This document shows positions 1-10,768 of a DNA stretch of 64,000 bases, piece by piece. The stretch is from Eretmocerus hayati. Its lineage: Eukaryota; Arthropoda; Insecta; Hymenoptera; Aphelinidae. Within the stretch, counting starts at the first letter, position 1. Each line of letters opens with the position of its first letter. A model generated the notes under the pieces. The model did not search any database, was not told the origin of the DNA, and was given only the letters and a program-made list of their open reading frames with translations. The stretch is taken from NCBI GenBank assembly GCA_029851415.1, contig CM056744.1:118390838-118454837 (forward strand), given 5' to 3'. A program made the translations under genes and the position numbers.

Positions 1-19
1 TTCTATAAAGGATAACATG

Positions 20-235
20 TCGTCGAAGAATATTTTTGTTATTCTGTGCGCAAAAATGGCCGTTTAGACGCAAGTGTGCGTGTGCAAATGGCCCATTTGG
101 GCACGGATTCTCATTTGCACAGTGCGCAAATGACTCATTTGCACACGGTAGTGCGCAAATATCCATTTGCGCACTGCGTAAACGATGAAACAGTGTGCAA
201 ATGGGACGTTTACGCACAGTTTGCTTACCAAATTT
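20..235. repeat. Short hairpin repeat built of GTGCGCAAATG units
   Basis: At least eight copies, in both orientations, of a short motif close to GTGCGCAAATG or its complement CATTTGCGCAC lie here, so the stretch folds on itself in many registers. The left border reads AATATTTTTGTTATTCTGTG, close to a border of the element at 909-1062. A 67-codon open frame here is made only of these repeats and is not called. It is probably a small non-autonomous element; no transposase is visible. Confidence 0.5.
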
Positions 236-908
236 GGATTGATGGTTGATCATCCTATACTCAATAGATATATTTGACTAGAGTGAGATTTGTAGATTTA
301 TGGCTGTAAATATGTAGAAAAATAACAAGAATCTGGATATGTTGAAAATCATGCCTAAATGCAAGTAGTACAAGCAAGTAAAGTAAAAACTGCTTCTGCA
401 AAAGTTGTTTTTCCTGATGAATTAAAAAAATTTTTTCCAGTCAAGGGGGTGGGCAAAAGACTTTTTTCTTATATATTTTTCAAAATTTTTTTTCAGTCGG
501 GGGGCTCCGCCCCCCGAACCCCCCGGCGGGGGCTTCGCCCCCTGCACCCCCACCAGGGGCTGCCGCCCCTGGACCCCGCACTGCGCCCTTCTCCACGCCC
601 TAACATCATCTCCGGTCAAAGGAGTGATTAACCGACATATTGTGGATATTCAATTTACTTTGGATAATACTAGACATTGTGAAACCATAATTATATTCAA
701 AATATGGGTGTTTCAACGTGATGACGATAAGCTCTGTCCCGTTCAAAATAATACATGAAGTATACGATTTAATGGATCTACGGATCAATTTCTCGTAATA
801 CTCAATATAACTGAAGAGAACAGAAATTAAGAGAATTCCTTCACCCCAGAGCAAAAAAATCCGCGACTTTTTTCTAGGGTTTTGGGCGAGTTACATTTTT
901 GCTCACAG
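236..908. other. Intergenic, no gene seen
   Basis: AT-rich DNA between two short hairpin repeats. It contains the GC-rich palindromic module at 496-590. No convincing coding region, RNA gene or promoter was found in the rest. Confidence 0.6.
496..590 (+). repeat. GC-rich multi-hairpin module, copy 1
   Basis: A run of back-to-back perfect or near-perfect hairpins: GGGGGGCTCCGCCCCCC, then CGGGGGCTTCGCCCCC, then CAGGGGCTGCCGCCCCTG, followed by GGACCCCGC. Stems are G/C only with tiny loops, inside AT-rich flanks, so composition changes abruptly. A second copy in the opposite orientation lies at 18511-18583 with the same order of hairpins and the same GGACCCCGC tail. Function unknown. Confidence 0.7.
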
Positions 909-1062
909 CAATAACAAAAAATATCGTAAGCAACTCGGGTGCCGACATTTGCGCTCTCGTCCCCGCACTCGTGTGCAAACGGACCATTTGCACACTCGTT
1001 GCGGGGACTCGTGCGCAAATATCTGTTGGCACCCTTGTTGCTTAATATACTATTTTGTAATT
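909..1062. mobile_element. Short hairpin MITE-like element
   Basis: The left arm (ATAACAAAAAATATCGTAAG, then CAACTCGGGTGCC) pairs with the right arm read backwards (ATTACAAAATAGTATATTAA, then GCAACAAGGGTGCC). The middle carries GTGCAAACGGACCATTTGCAC-like units as in 20-235. The outer motif TAATATACTATTTT recurs at the right end of 16362-16495, so the two are likely one family. Confidence 0.5.
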
Positions 1063-3271
1063 ATTCGAAAATAGTGAAAGAATCATGAAAACAATCCTGG
1101 CAAAAAAATCGAGAGGAGTCGATAAATTTGGAATGGGGTGAAATACTGAGATCGAGCTCTCTATATAGATATTATCGCAAAAAATCACACATTTCGGATC
1201 CTAGAATCCAGAAGTTGAAATTTGATGTCCCGTGTATCTGTGCCGGCATTTTCCATTCAATTGATCGCAAAAGTGATGAAAAACTTCCCCGCAATTATTG
1301 CTTCCATTCCTATATTATACACTAAGGAAAAAATGTTTTCTTGACCCGATAAATTGATTTTTAGCGGGGTAATAACATGATGTCCACGAAACTGACAAAA
1401 TTAATTACGTGGCTGAAACGCACATGCGGCATGACACTGAGAACTTTGATTCTGGGCCTTTTCTCGCGCTGGCATCTGATTATTTGACATCTTTCCCCGA
1501 AATGTTGCCCTGAACAAAGTGACTTACAGTAAATTCAGGATGCGCTATTATAGCGATTCAAAATATTTTCTCAATTTTGGTGGAAATCCCATAACAAGAA
1601 CGAGGCGCATGACTCGAGAATAACCATCGCGGTGATAGAACCTTTAGAAAATATGGTTTAATGTTGTATTTTGTTAGGTAAACTCGAGAATATCCCCCAT
1701 AACCATTACTGCGATCCCAGAGCTAAGGGAGAATGTGGGACTCAACAATTCACAATTCAAGAAACTGACGTTTCGACCTCTGTAATCTCCAAAAATGGAA
1801 GAAAAGAGTGAACGGATTGACTCGAAACTCCAGTATCGAGTAAACTTCAATGTAATATGTGTAGTAAATTTGAGTAGAGTGATTCGGAGCTAGCTCATTG
1901 GAATGTGAGCTCATAAGACGTATCGTGTAAGTTCTCACGGTAATACCCATATATAATAACTTATCTATCGATGTTTCTAGATTACAACTATGGCAGGGTT
2001 TTCCCCAGTAAAATTTCGTGACATACTTTCAAAATCTTTATTTTAATTGGTGAGCAATTACGATGAATTAATATTAGCCATACATTGCTTAACACCAAAA
2101 TAAACAAGATTTACCAAAATCTAGTTATATATCATATTAGAATCAAAAGTTTGGATCTGCTGCATTTTGATCATGTTATTGAACCGATACTTATTGTCCG
2201 GATAATCATAGAGGAATATCACCCTACGTGTCTGAATTAATTGAGTATTCAACTCACGAGGCTTGAAATAATTTGTCTTTCGTTATCTCTGTATTTTTTG
2301 TAGCTCGGAAACACAGCGCCATAAACTACAAAGCGCAAGTATAAAACTCGACGAGATGAATGCCATGCCGCTGGTCTGGCTGATGAAAATTTTACTGGGC
2401 CGGATACGAAAAACACGGTGGAGCTTCCGACAATTTTTTATCGCACACGTCTAGCAAAACAATTCAAACAAAATAAAGTCGCACTTGAAACAGACGCCTC
2501 AATAAAATTTAAATTTGAAGGACCTCTCTTCTAACCTCGTATACTTGTTGAGAGAAATTCATGCAAATTTCCAGTTGACCTCCAGTTGAACTAAAGGAAT
2601 CGAGAATTGTATGGGATACTCTGGAAGCGTTGAGCATTATCTATTAAGCATATGGGTTATGATCTGTGTGGATTCTGCGACTAGTAGCGAAAAATGCTCA
2701 TTAACGCTTGTGCGTAAAGAATCTGCATAAAGTTGTTATCTTCGTGATTCCGGCAGTGCGTACAGAATCGAAATCGATTCGTAATAAACTATTTCGCGTC
2801 CGAGTGGTGAATCTTCGACCCGAATCATAGGCGAGGGTCGGAATCATCACGAAGATGCGGGAAATAGGTTCTACTCTCGAGTACCGAGCTATACTTCTTG
2901 ATAAACCGTAAGTAAAAGTCAGCAAGCTGGGCGCCAAGAACACTCTTACGCACAAAAAATAAAAGATATTCATATCAATCGACATCAAGTTAGTCGTGTT
3001 ATCTGTTAGTTTGTATAATAAGGTTCTCGTACACGTCGTCGCATCATGGTGAAAAGAACAATTCAGATGAGGTAGCGGTAACATAGCTGGAATAGACTGG
3101 GGGAAAAAATGAAGTTCAGACTTGACAAAGCTGCTATGAGCAGGTACTTGATTCCCGAGTTTACGAGCAAACCTCGTTCTATAGCACAGCACCGAGTGCA
3201 TCAACCTGAGTGAGTACCCTCGACATGGGTAGTTTTTTTTTTTATTCAGCCGAGGCAGTATATTTTCTTAT
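1063..3271. other. Intergenic, no recognisable gene
   Basis: No domain, spliced gene or RNA gene recognised. A minus-strand open frame of about 166 codons (3201 down to 2701) is the longest but has no recognisable motif or conserved partner. A lone transposon end, GGTAATACCCATATAT (about 1939-1954), matches the terminal repeat of the element at 44085-44669 and marks a truncated relic. A short T tract lies near 3233. Confidence 0.5.
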
Positions 3272-3930
3272 AGATTATTTGAATCTATCGCTCAATAGGA
3301 ATTCCAATCAAGAAATGTGACTCTATCGTTCACTCGCTCATCATCGGGCTAGCGACGGATACACCTGGCTTGAATTTAATACATATCAAACACATGGACA
3401 TTCATGGTAACACTTCTTTCTATGGTCTCCAAATGAAGAATTAAATTCGAAAATCGACAAAGAGAGGAAAAAATTCTTCAAGTCCATCCTTCCGCATAGC
3501 CCGATGATGAGCTCGAGTAAACGATAGAGTCACATTTCTTGATTAAAATGTCTATTGAGCGATGGATTCAAATAATGTATATCAAATTGGCCATGGTTTG
3601 CAAACTGGCCAACCCTCTCTTTAAAAGCGGTACAGAGACAGAGAGATGACTTTCCTAAGCGTGTGAATTCGCAATCGCCTCAGTGGTCTAGTTGGATCAA
3701 GGCGCGCGCTGGTCCGGAGAACTAAAGATCGCGAGTTCAAATCTCGCCTGGGGAAGAATCTTTTCCTCTCTTTGTCGCTTTCCGAATCAATCCCTTCATT
3801 TAGAGACCATAGAAAAAAATGGTATCATGAAGGTCCATGTGCTTGATATTTAATTCAAGCCTTGATGTATCCATCGGCATAGCCCGATGATGAGCTCCAG
3901 TGAACGGTAGAATCACATCTCTTGATTGAG
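3272..3930. mobile_element. SINE cluster: full copy plus inverted partial copies
   Basis: One full plus-strand unit runs from the tRNA-like head at 3677 to 3930. The same body, lacking the head, lies inverted at about 3272-3490, and a tail piece in plus orientation lies at about 3491-3580. Shared landmarks include AGCCCGATGATGAGC, TTTCCTCTCTTTGTCG and GAGACCATAGAAA. A tRNA-like head, a roughly 175-bp unrelated body and several copies are typical of a tRNA-derived SINE. The full copy is abutted on its right by the Tc1-type element starting at 3931. Confidence 0.6.
3677..3754 (+). tRNA. tRNA-like SINE head (probably not a working tRNA)
   Basis: The internal promoter boxes are clear: an A-box-like TGGTCTAGTTGG and a B-box-like GAGTTCAAATCTC within a perfect T arm (GCGAG, loop TTCAAAT, CTCGC). 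A seven-base acceptor stem forms with one GU pair and one mismatch at the first pair, and a four-base D stem (GTCT/AGGC) can form. Five extra bases between the D arm and the anticodon arm, and a weak anticodon stem, argue against a functional tRNA. No isotype is assigned. Confidence 0.45.
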
Positions 3931-4854
3931 TACACTACCGGTAAAAAGTCTGAGGACACCTGGGAATCAAGCTGATGATTATCAGAGTTGGATATCTCAG
4001 AACGTATTGGTCGTAGTGAGCCGTGCGTGGTTGCATTTTGTAGCTCTTATCAAGGACTTTCGAATCTATTTTCTCTATTTCCCATCTCGCGTATTATACC
4101 AGAGACACGCGAGTCAGAAAAAAGACTTTTTTCGCAATTTTTCAAGCAAGGTACGAACGCCTGCCGATTTTGGAGAGATAGTTAGATCGCTATGAGACCA
4201 ATGACATCTTCAAGCCCATGAGGAGACCTTCAAAATCCATTTCTGAACGTTTCTCGAAGTGGTTCTCGTCCCGAGATCCAAGTGATTTAGTGAGGGAGTT
4301 TTTCTCTCAAAAAATTCCTCGATAATCCAAAAATGATACAGTCCACTTTAGGGCAGCTGACCCTCATTTCTGCAAGAGTTTGACTTAACATTGAAATAGC
4401 CATCGAAAGTGAAGGCTGCTGACCTTGGACTAGGCTGTTTTTCATCATTTCTCGATTAACCGTGTAGTTTTTTGAGAAAAAACCATCCGCAGACAATCTG
4501 TCATATCTCAATGCCAGAACCACTTTGAGAGACGTTCAAAAACGGATTTTCAAGGTTTTTTTCATAGGCTTGAAGATGTCATCGGTCTCATAGCGATCCA
4601 ACAATCTCCCCAAAATCGTCAGGCGTTCGTACCTTGCCTGAAAAATTGCGAAAAAAAAATCATTTTTCTGACTCGCGTGTCTCCGGTATAATACGCGGGA
4701 CGGAAAATACTGAAAATAGACTTGAAAGTGCTCGATATAAGCTACAAAATGCGACCACGCAGAGCTCTCTACGACCAATAGGTTCTGAGATATCCAACTC
4801 TGAAAATCATCAGCTTGATTCCCAGGTGTCCTCAAACATTTAACCGGTAGTGTA
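3931..4854. mobile_element. Tc1/mariner-type foldback MITE with TA ends
   Basis: Ends are exact inverted repeats TACACTACCGGT ... ACCGGTAGTGTA, including the TA target dinucleotide expected for Tc1/mariner insertion. The pairing runs far inward: the arms (about 3931-4290 and 4520-4854) are long inverted repeats, so both strands give similar peptides with the string LRTPGNQADD, which are shadows. The loop (about 4290-4520) has no transposase. It is a non-autonomous element that would need a Tc1-type transposase supplied elsewhere. The CACTACCGGT start is common in Tc1-like families. Confidence 0.75.
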
Positions 4855-5845
4855 TATTTTCCTACAAAATGAGCATGCTCAAGTTGACCATGGGAAAATT
4901 GAGGAGAGTTTAGATAGGTGGGAAATTGAGCCAAGAATCGGTTCTATTTCCAATCAGAGAGGTTGTATCAATGTGACTCTGCTCAAGAGTAAATACTATG
5001 TGTCCGAACTTCACACCAGGAATGCGGTATTATCAAGGCTGATATAAGCTGCCTGTTTAGTCGGCTTCAATGCCTCTCGCCACTCTCGTCAGTGAGTACA
5101 AATACTTTTACCCTCACTTCACACTTGTATTACCCATATCCATGCGAATTTTCCCCGATGCACAAAGTAAGTTGCACTCATATACAGTAGATTACCGTGT
5201 CAATATTTATTTTCCCATGACTGAGGTTAGTGGCCATAGAGACGGTCTCTGTGACGTGCTCGCCACCGGCGACAGCACCAGAGTGAAAAAAAGGACAAGA
5301 GGAATCAGTCGTGGTCTTCCTTTTGCCGATTATAACCCGGACGTATCTCGCCGCTCTGATGTTTTATTCCACTCTCAAAGCAAGTTGAATATTTTACCCT
5401 TTTCATGTCACGACTTTTATTTCTTTTTTTTTGTCACAAGCCGCAACAGCAACTTCAGGAAACTGTGTCACCTGCTGTCATTTTGTTCCTGAATCCTGTT
5501 GCGCCAAGTGTATAGCATATTATATAAATAACACGAGGTAAATGCGCGGATATATGTTATCTGTGTGCCCCGGGCTTGAAAGGCACGAAAAAGTGAATAT
5601 AATCTAGAAAATGGAGAATCTATCTGCAATATTTACTCAAAATACATGTAAGATAAGTATACCCAACATTTCCCTCTCTTGAGCCATGTTGCCTATATAA
5701 TTTTTTTTCTCTTTTTTTACTAACGCATTTTCAACCTCTTTTCGAAGTTATTCTGCGGGACCTACAGTTCAAGGTGGGTTCCGAACCACCGAAACCACCG
5801 AAAAGCACTTATGAAAATTCACATTGGTGCCGGCCGAAATTGGCC
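4855..5845. other. Intergenic, one unassigned ORF
   Basis: No recognisable gene. A plus-strand open frame of 140 codons at 5070-5492 begins with ATG, but I see no domain, signal peptide or duplicated copy, and length alone is weak evidence. CpG-containing sequence near 5250-5350 stands out slightly from AT-rich flanks. The rest shows nothing I can support. Confidence 0.4.
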
Positions 5846-6087
5846 GTATGACCAATCTAAAGTGGACAAGCCTCGGCATTCTCTATCTTTGCAAGATACA
5901 AATTGGATCGTAGTTGATTCTTACAATTTCGACCTTTTGCCTTGGATGGTGAAGTGAACGTTTTAAGAAAATGAAAAATTCGATGAGAACGGGGGAATTT
6001 TCTTCAAAATATTCAATGGAAATAACATTGCGATACGGCATCGTGTATAGCTCATCAAATTTGGAGTCCGAAATGACTTGTCCAATC

Positions 6088-6926
6088 ATTTTTTCATTAT
6101 TTCTTTTATTAAGCACGTCAATTGTACAACGTTCCGACTTTTCTATCTACAGCCCTTTTCAAGCTAAAATTATAAAAATAATAAAAATAAAACATTTGTT
6201 TTTGACCTTTTTCACGGAGTACAATATCACATTTTAGAAAAATTACCTTATAATATCACACAGGTACACTTATTTGAGAGATTATCACACATAATTCCTA
6301 CGCATAGCTGGGAGTCAAATCCGATCTTCTAAAACGTTGGTGGAAATTATCCAAACCTGCAAATATATGGACCATTCTGACGACATTCTATTACATGATC
6401 ATTTTTTGAAAAAAATTTCTCAAACATAAAACTTTCTGAATTCACGTTTTTTATATAATTTGCAACTTTTCAATTGTGTGGAGTCTACTATCTCTCATTT
6501 TCCTGGTGCTTATCAAGGAGATGGAATTCCCTTCCATGATCGACGAGTGATCTTGATGGAAAGCGACCAGGCTAGCCTGAGCTTTCGAGGCAAAACTGGA
6601 CTATAGAAAAGTAACTAATACCATCTATCACGTCTGTACATATTTCATCAATTTTCAGGGGCTCGCCTTATCTCCGACTCTCTAAATGAAACGATTGAAT
6701 TCTTATAAACACACTTGAAACCTCGAACATCCTCAATTCTATTTAATGTACGTGGGTGATAATAGATATTTGCCATCTCAGAAAAAAATCGGGACCGATA
6801 CCTGTTTTCTGTATCTAATATTTGAACATTTTCAAAATCAATTTTGTGATTCGAGAGAATTGTATGATTTATAAATTCTGATGAATGATTTGTATGATTT
6901 ATGAATTGTATAATTTTTTCATTATT
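6088..6926. mobile_element. Insertion in the left arm with 14-bp flanking repeats
   Basis: The string ATTTTTTCATTATT occurs at 6088-6101 and again at 6913-6926, bracketing about 811 bp missing at the matching place in the right arm. A 14-bp flanking duplication suits target-primed retrotransposition. The right end carries short repeats of the type GATTTATGAATTGTAT, which could be a retroposon tail. However, the right arm lacks even one copy of the 14-mer, so a deletion there is not excluded. No reverse transcriptase is seen. Confidence 0.4.
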
Positions 6927-7439
6927 CAATTTTCCAAGAAAAATGATGGAAAATAGCTAATTTTGAATTCACCCCCACAGCTGTCGTAGAGGTTAGTCGC
7001 ACCACGTGTTAGGTAATTTTATTGTTTTGATGTAGTGCCACGTGCTCTTGTTATTGTTTTGGTGTCTAGCCTATGATCACAAATGTTGTTTTGTAGGTTA
7101 TCCATCCACGGCATTCATAATAGAAAGTCGTCATCGAGTGGGAGTGTCAATCGGCTTTATACCGTTGAAATATATTAGAAGCATCGAGCATGTACTCTTG
7201 TATCTTTTAGTACAAGAGTCCAAAGATGCGTAGAAAAATTTGTATAATGCCATCAAAATTCTCCAATGTAGATTGAAATTTGAACAATCCCGCATCCGAA
7301 CCTCTTAGACAATAGTAATGCCTAACAGATTCAGGAGGTGGTTATCAATTTCAGACACTTTATCACAGGAACTCTCACTGCAAAGTTTGGGAAAAGTTTT
7401 TGCCATAGATGGTGAACAAATCATGGGCACGAACTACAA

Positions 7440-8420
7440 TTAGAGCGGTATCTCGTAGCTGATGGAGTGGAAAAATTAGAAAAGGTCGTGGCTCTGACCG
7501 CTCCTCCAGGAGATCAAAATTCGAAAAAGTCGGGGGATTTTTTGAGAATTACAAGCGTGAGCCTAGAGAATGGTAATGCGAAGCAGATTCGAATACTGCA
7601 TCTGAGCTGTGAACATTTCCTCAGCCAGAATCTGAACACGGAGTCTGAAAGAAGTTTGCATCGTAGGTAGACAGATAATAGGCACGGCAAGTTGGAACAG
7701 TATCTCATAACAAAGACGTGGATGAATGCACGAAAAATTGTGGCTTTGACTGTTCAGTTATGGATTCAAAGTTCTTAAAAGTGGTCGAGTTTGTGGAGAA
7801 TTCAAAACACGAACCTCTCAGAAATTGGTGGTACTAAGCAGAATCGAGCTTTGCTTTCCAAGTTTAAAAATTCTGTATGCTAAAACTTGAATACAAAGTT
7901 CGGAGCATCAAAGGTAGGTTATAAACACGACTTAAGGCAGTATTCAGCAACTGGGGAGTGGAAAAATATCTGAAAAAAATTGTGGCTTCCGGTGCTCACG
8001 TATGGGATCGAAATCCTAAGAAGATGGGTTGGTTTTGTATGAATTTCAAACGTGAACTTACTAGAGAATGGTATTACCGAGCAGATTTAAGTTCTGTATT
8101 TTGATTATAAAAGTTCTGTCAGCTGAAATTTGACTACAAAGTTTGAGCGAAATTGACATCAAAGGTAGACTATAATAAAAGAGAAAGGTGGACTATAAAC
8201 ACGAATTGAACTAGTATGCCGTAAGTGAGGAGTATAGAGATGTTTGAAAAAAATTGTGACTTCGACTGCTCACCCATGGGATCAAGAATGGGTGGGTTTT
8301 GTGTGGATTTTGAACGTGAACCTACGAGGAATCGGTAATATTGAGCAGATTCGCGTTTTGTATGTTGATTACCGAAGTTATGTCAGCTAAAATCCGAATA
8401 CAAAGTGGAAGCCACGATTC
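7440..8420 (+). repeat. Four degenerate tandem units of about 250 bp
   Basis: Four related units begin near 7450, 7715, 7955 and 8235. Each has the order: GGAGTGGAAAAAT-like start, TTGTGGCTTTGAC-like box, a GAACCT-like box, GCAGATTCG-like box, then AAAATTTGAATACAAAGT-like end. They form the centre of the foldback element at 5846-9150. Units are diverged, so the array is old. Two short frames here are broken by stops in the neighbouring units. Confidence 0.55.
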
Positions 8421-9189
8421 TTTAGACTTTTCTTACTTTTCCAGGTACGAGATACCGTTCTAATAACTCGTGCCTGTAATGTGTTCATCATCCATGATAC
8501 AAACTTTTCCCAAACTTTGTAGTCGGAAATTGGGTGATAGAGGAACTAGAATTGATAATCAACACCTAAGTCTGTTAGGCGTTATTATTTTCTAAGAGGT
8601 TTGGATGCGGGATCGTTTCAATTTCGATCAATATTGAATAATTTTGATGATATGACTGCCACACATTTTTTTACCCATTGTTCGATTTTTATACGAAAAG
8701 GTACAAGAGTACATGCTCGATGCCTCCACTACCCTACAACGATATAAAGCCGATTGACATCCCCTCTCAATGGCGAGTTTCCATTGTGAATGCCGTGGGT
8801 GGACTACCTACAAAATAACATTTTTGATCATAGGTTAGACACCAAAACAATAGCAAGTGCGGTGGGAAATTCAAAATCAGTTATTTTCCATCAGTTTCTT
8901 GGAGAATTGAGATTTCCAAGTCATATCGGACTTCAAATTTGATGAGCTACACGATGCCGTATCGCAATGTTATTTCCCTTGAATATTTTGAAGAAAATTC
9001 TCCCGTTCTCATCGAATTTTTCATTTTCTGAAAACGTTCACTTCATCATCCAAGGCAGGAGGTTGAATCGTGTGAGAATCAACTTCGATCCAATTTGTAA
9101 CTTGCAAAGATAAAAAATGTCAAGGGTGTCCATCTTAGATTGGTCATGCGATATATCAAGAGTGAAGTACACAAAATCGTTCTTATTGG

Positions 9190-9612
9190 CGTGTGATCAC
9201 ATTTCGAGCTTTTCATTGATTCAAAACACTATTTCCGATCTATTTTGACGTGATGAACACGTTCTGAGTGTTGAGAGTCTTATAGTGCTCGCCTTTTCAA
9301 GATAACCACATAGGAGCATGTTAGATACACTCCGATGTTGACCTTGGTGTTTAACAAACGATCTTCGTGTTCCGCACACGAAACAGCTTCACATCATGTT
9401 TTTGCAACTTCCAAAAGAGGATTCTGGAGACGAAAACAAAGCATCGAATGCGCTTAAGTACGTTGAGATTGGTCGATCCAAAAAAATTCAGCACTGGTTT
9501 TACTAAACGTGATTTTGTAGAGGATTCATTAGTTATGCAAGAGGCAAGATGTGAATCTCACTTCAGATTTTCTGGAAGATGCAGTAATCCTTTGAGGTTG
9601 GTCCTGAAGTAA
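9190..9612 (+). mobile_element. Partial MITE of the GTACCCAACTTGCC family
   Basis: The sequence aligns by eye with internal parts of the copies at 12751-13556 and 42044-42886: TATTTTGACGTGATGAACAC, GATAACCACAT followed by ATGTTAGATACACTCCGA, ATCGAATGCGCTTAAG, and ACTGGTTTTACTAAACGTGA. Both terminal repeats are missing or degraded, so this is a truncated relic. An 81-codon open frame here is a shadow. Confidence 0.55.
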
Positions 9613-10579
9613 CCACCACTATGGCTTCCCAATCATCCACACTATCTTTTTTCGATATGAGAATGATGAAAAGATGCAATACGAGGCCTTCTTCTGAGAC
9701 AGTCCTAGGTATGGACACAAATTGGGTACGCTGACATCACACGCCCGGATAGACGAAGTCGAGTATGCTTTGTCTACAATAGACTTGAATTGAAAGATAC
9801 TCGAGCTACTACTCAGCTTAAACAATGAAAAAAATGTGAAATAGAGTAAGCGCTCTCATTTCACCAATTTCCAGGATATTGCGGTCCCAAAGCAGCTCTA
9901 TGGGTTCAAAAGCTCCCAAGGAATAGTCTGAAAACATGAAATTACGGCGGTTAGGGAACGGTATGGAGATTAAATTTCATGATTATCACAGCGATGATCA
10001 GTTCATGTATACGAACTGCTGGTGAAACGAGCTGCCTGGCTCTGAAAAATCATCCTCCAACTCGCTAAATTGAGCATTATCCCTTTGTATGGAGAAGGAT
10101 ATTGTATTTCCACTCAAATGAATAAATTAGAGCAATGGCGCATATGAGTGAAAGCTCAAACAGACGGGGAAAGAGAAGCAGTATCAATCGTTGAGAAGGA
10201 TTTTTGATTATTCTTCTCGTAACTGAGACGACGCTTAAGGCTAGTCCGTAGTGAATCCGGATATTTTGCTTAATAGATGGCGCTTTGATCGTACTACATG
10301 TGCGATGGATGGGAGATGATGAACCACTTTTTTGCCTCATAATATTTCAACCTCACATTTCCAACCCAAACGAGATATGGCAACTGAAACACCATGATAT
10401 TTCCCATCGAACGAGTTGTTCCACACCCGGGGATTCATTCTATATCTCCAAAAAATCGTAGTTCTTTGGCTCGATGAGCAAGTTATATTGCTCGATGCTC
10501 ACACTAGTTCAAGGTTTTTGCGAGTTGGATTCAGAATTTTTGAACGTGGGAGGGCTCATTCAATAGGAAATTCCAAAAC

Positions 10580-10768
10580 ACAGGGGGCCTAGTATCTGAT
10601 ATTGGCCAGAATCATTATGTTATTGAGGAATAAATCGAAATAGACGAGGATGCGCTCTGTCCCACCAAAAAATTGCCTTCAAGCTTTTATCGATTCCTAA
10701 TGAACGAAATGCCATGAAACTTTGAATGGTATCGTGTTTTACGATTTTACAGGGGGCCTAGTATCTGA
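10580..10768. repeat. 20-bp direct repeats around a 149-bp block
   Basis: The 20-mer ACAGGGGGCCTAGTATCTGA occurs at 10580-10599 and 10749-10768. A direct repeat of this length bracketing a short unique block looks like a target-site duplication around a severely truncated retroposon, though a simple local duplication is equally possible. No tail or coding sequence helps decide. Confidence 0.45.

Larger units (their letters stand above)
5846..9150. mobile_element. Large foldback element with internal tandem repeats
   Basis: The left arm (about 5846-7490) is an inverted copy of the right arm (about 8412-9150); outer landmarks are GTATGACCAATCTA on the left and TAGATTGGTCATGCG on the right. The left arm is longer because it holds an extra block near 6088-6926. 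The centre holds tandem repeats. Both arms translate outward-in to closely similar peptides containing TMPYRNVIS and EYFEENSPVLIEFFIF (minus strand on the left, plus on the right). There is no recognisable transposase. The architecture recalls Drosophila Foldback elements; family unassigned. Confidence 0.65.

Noticed and set aside
496..590. GC-rich hairpins considered as bacterial contamination or transferred DNA
   Set aside because: Two copies occur in opposite directions within ordinary eukaryotic flanks and there is no bacterial gene near either.
2701..3204. 167-codon minus-strand open frame
   Set aside because: No recognisable domain, no duplicated copy, no splice or promoter context; a frame of this length can arise by chance in 64 kb read in six frames.
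3677..3754. Functional tRNA gene
   Set aside because: Extra bases between the D and anticodon arms, a weak anticodon stem, and attachment to a repeated body indicate a SINE head.
3926..4934. Open frames on both strands with the shared string LRTPGNQADD
   Set aside because: They are mirror translations of the two arms of a non-coding Tc1-type foldback element and include its terminal repeat.
7440..8420. Regularly spaced repeats considered as a CRISPR array
   Set aside because: Units are about 250 bp, diverged along their whole length and lack a short conserved repeat with unique spacers; the window is eukaryotic.
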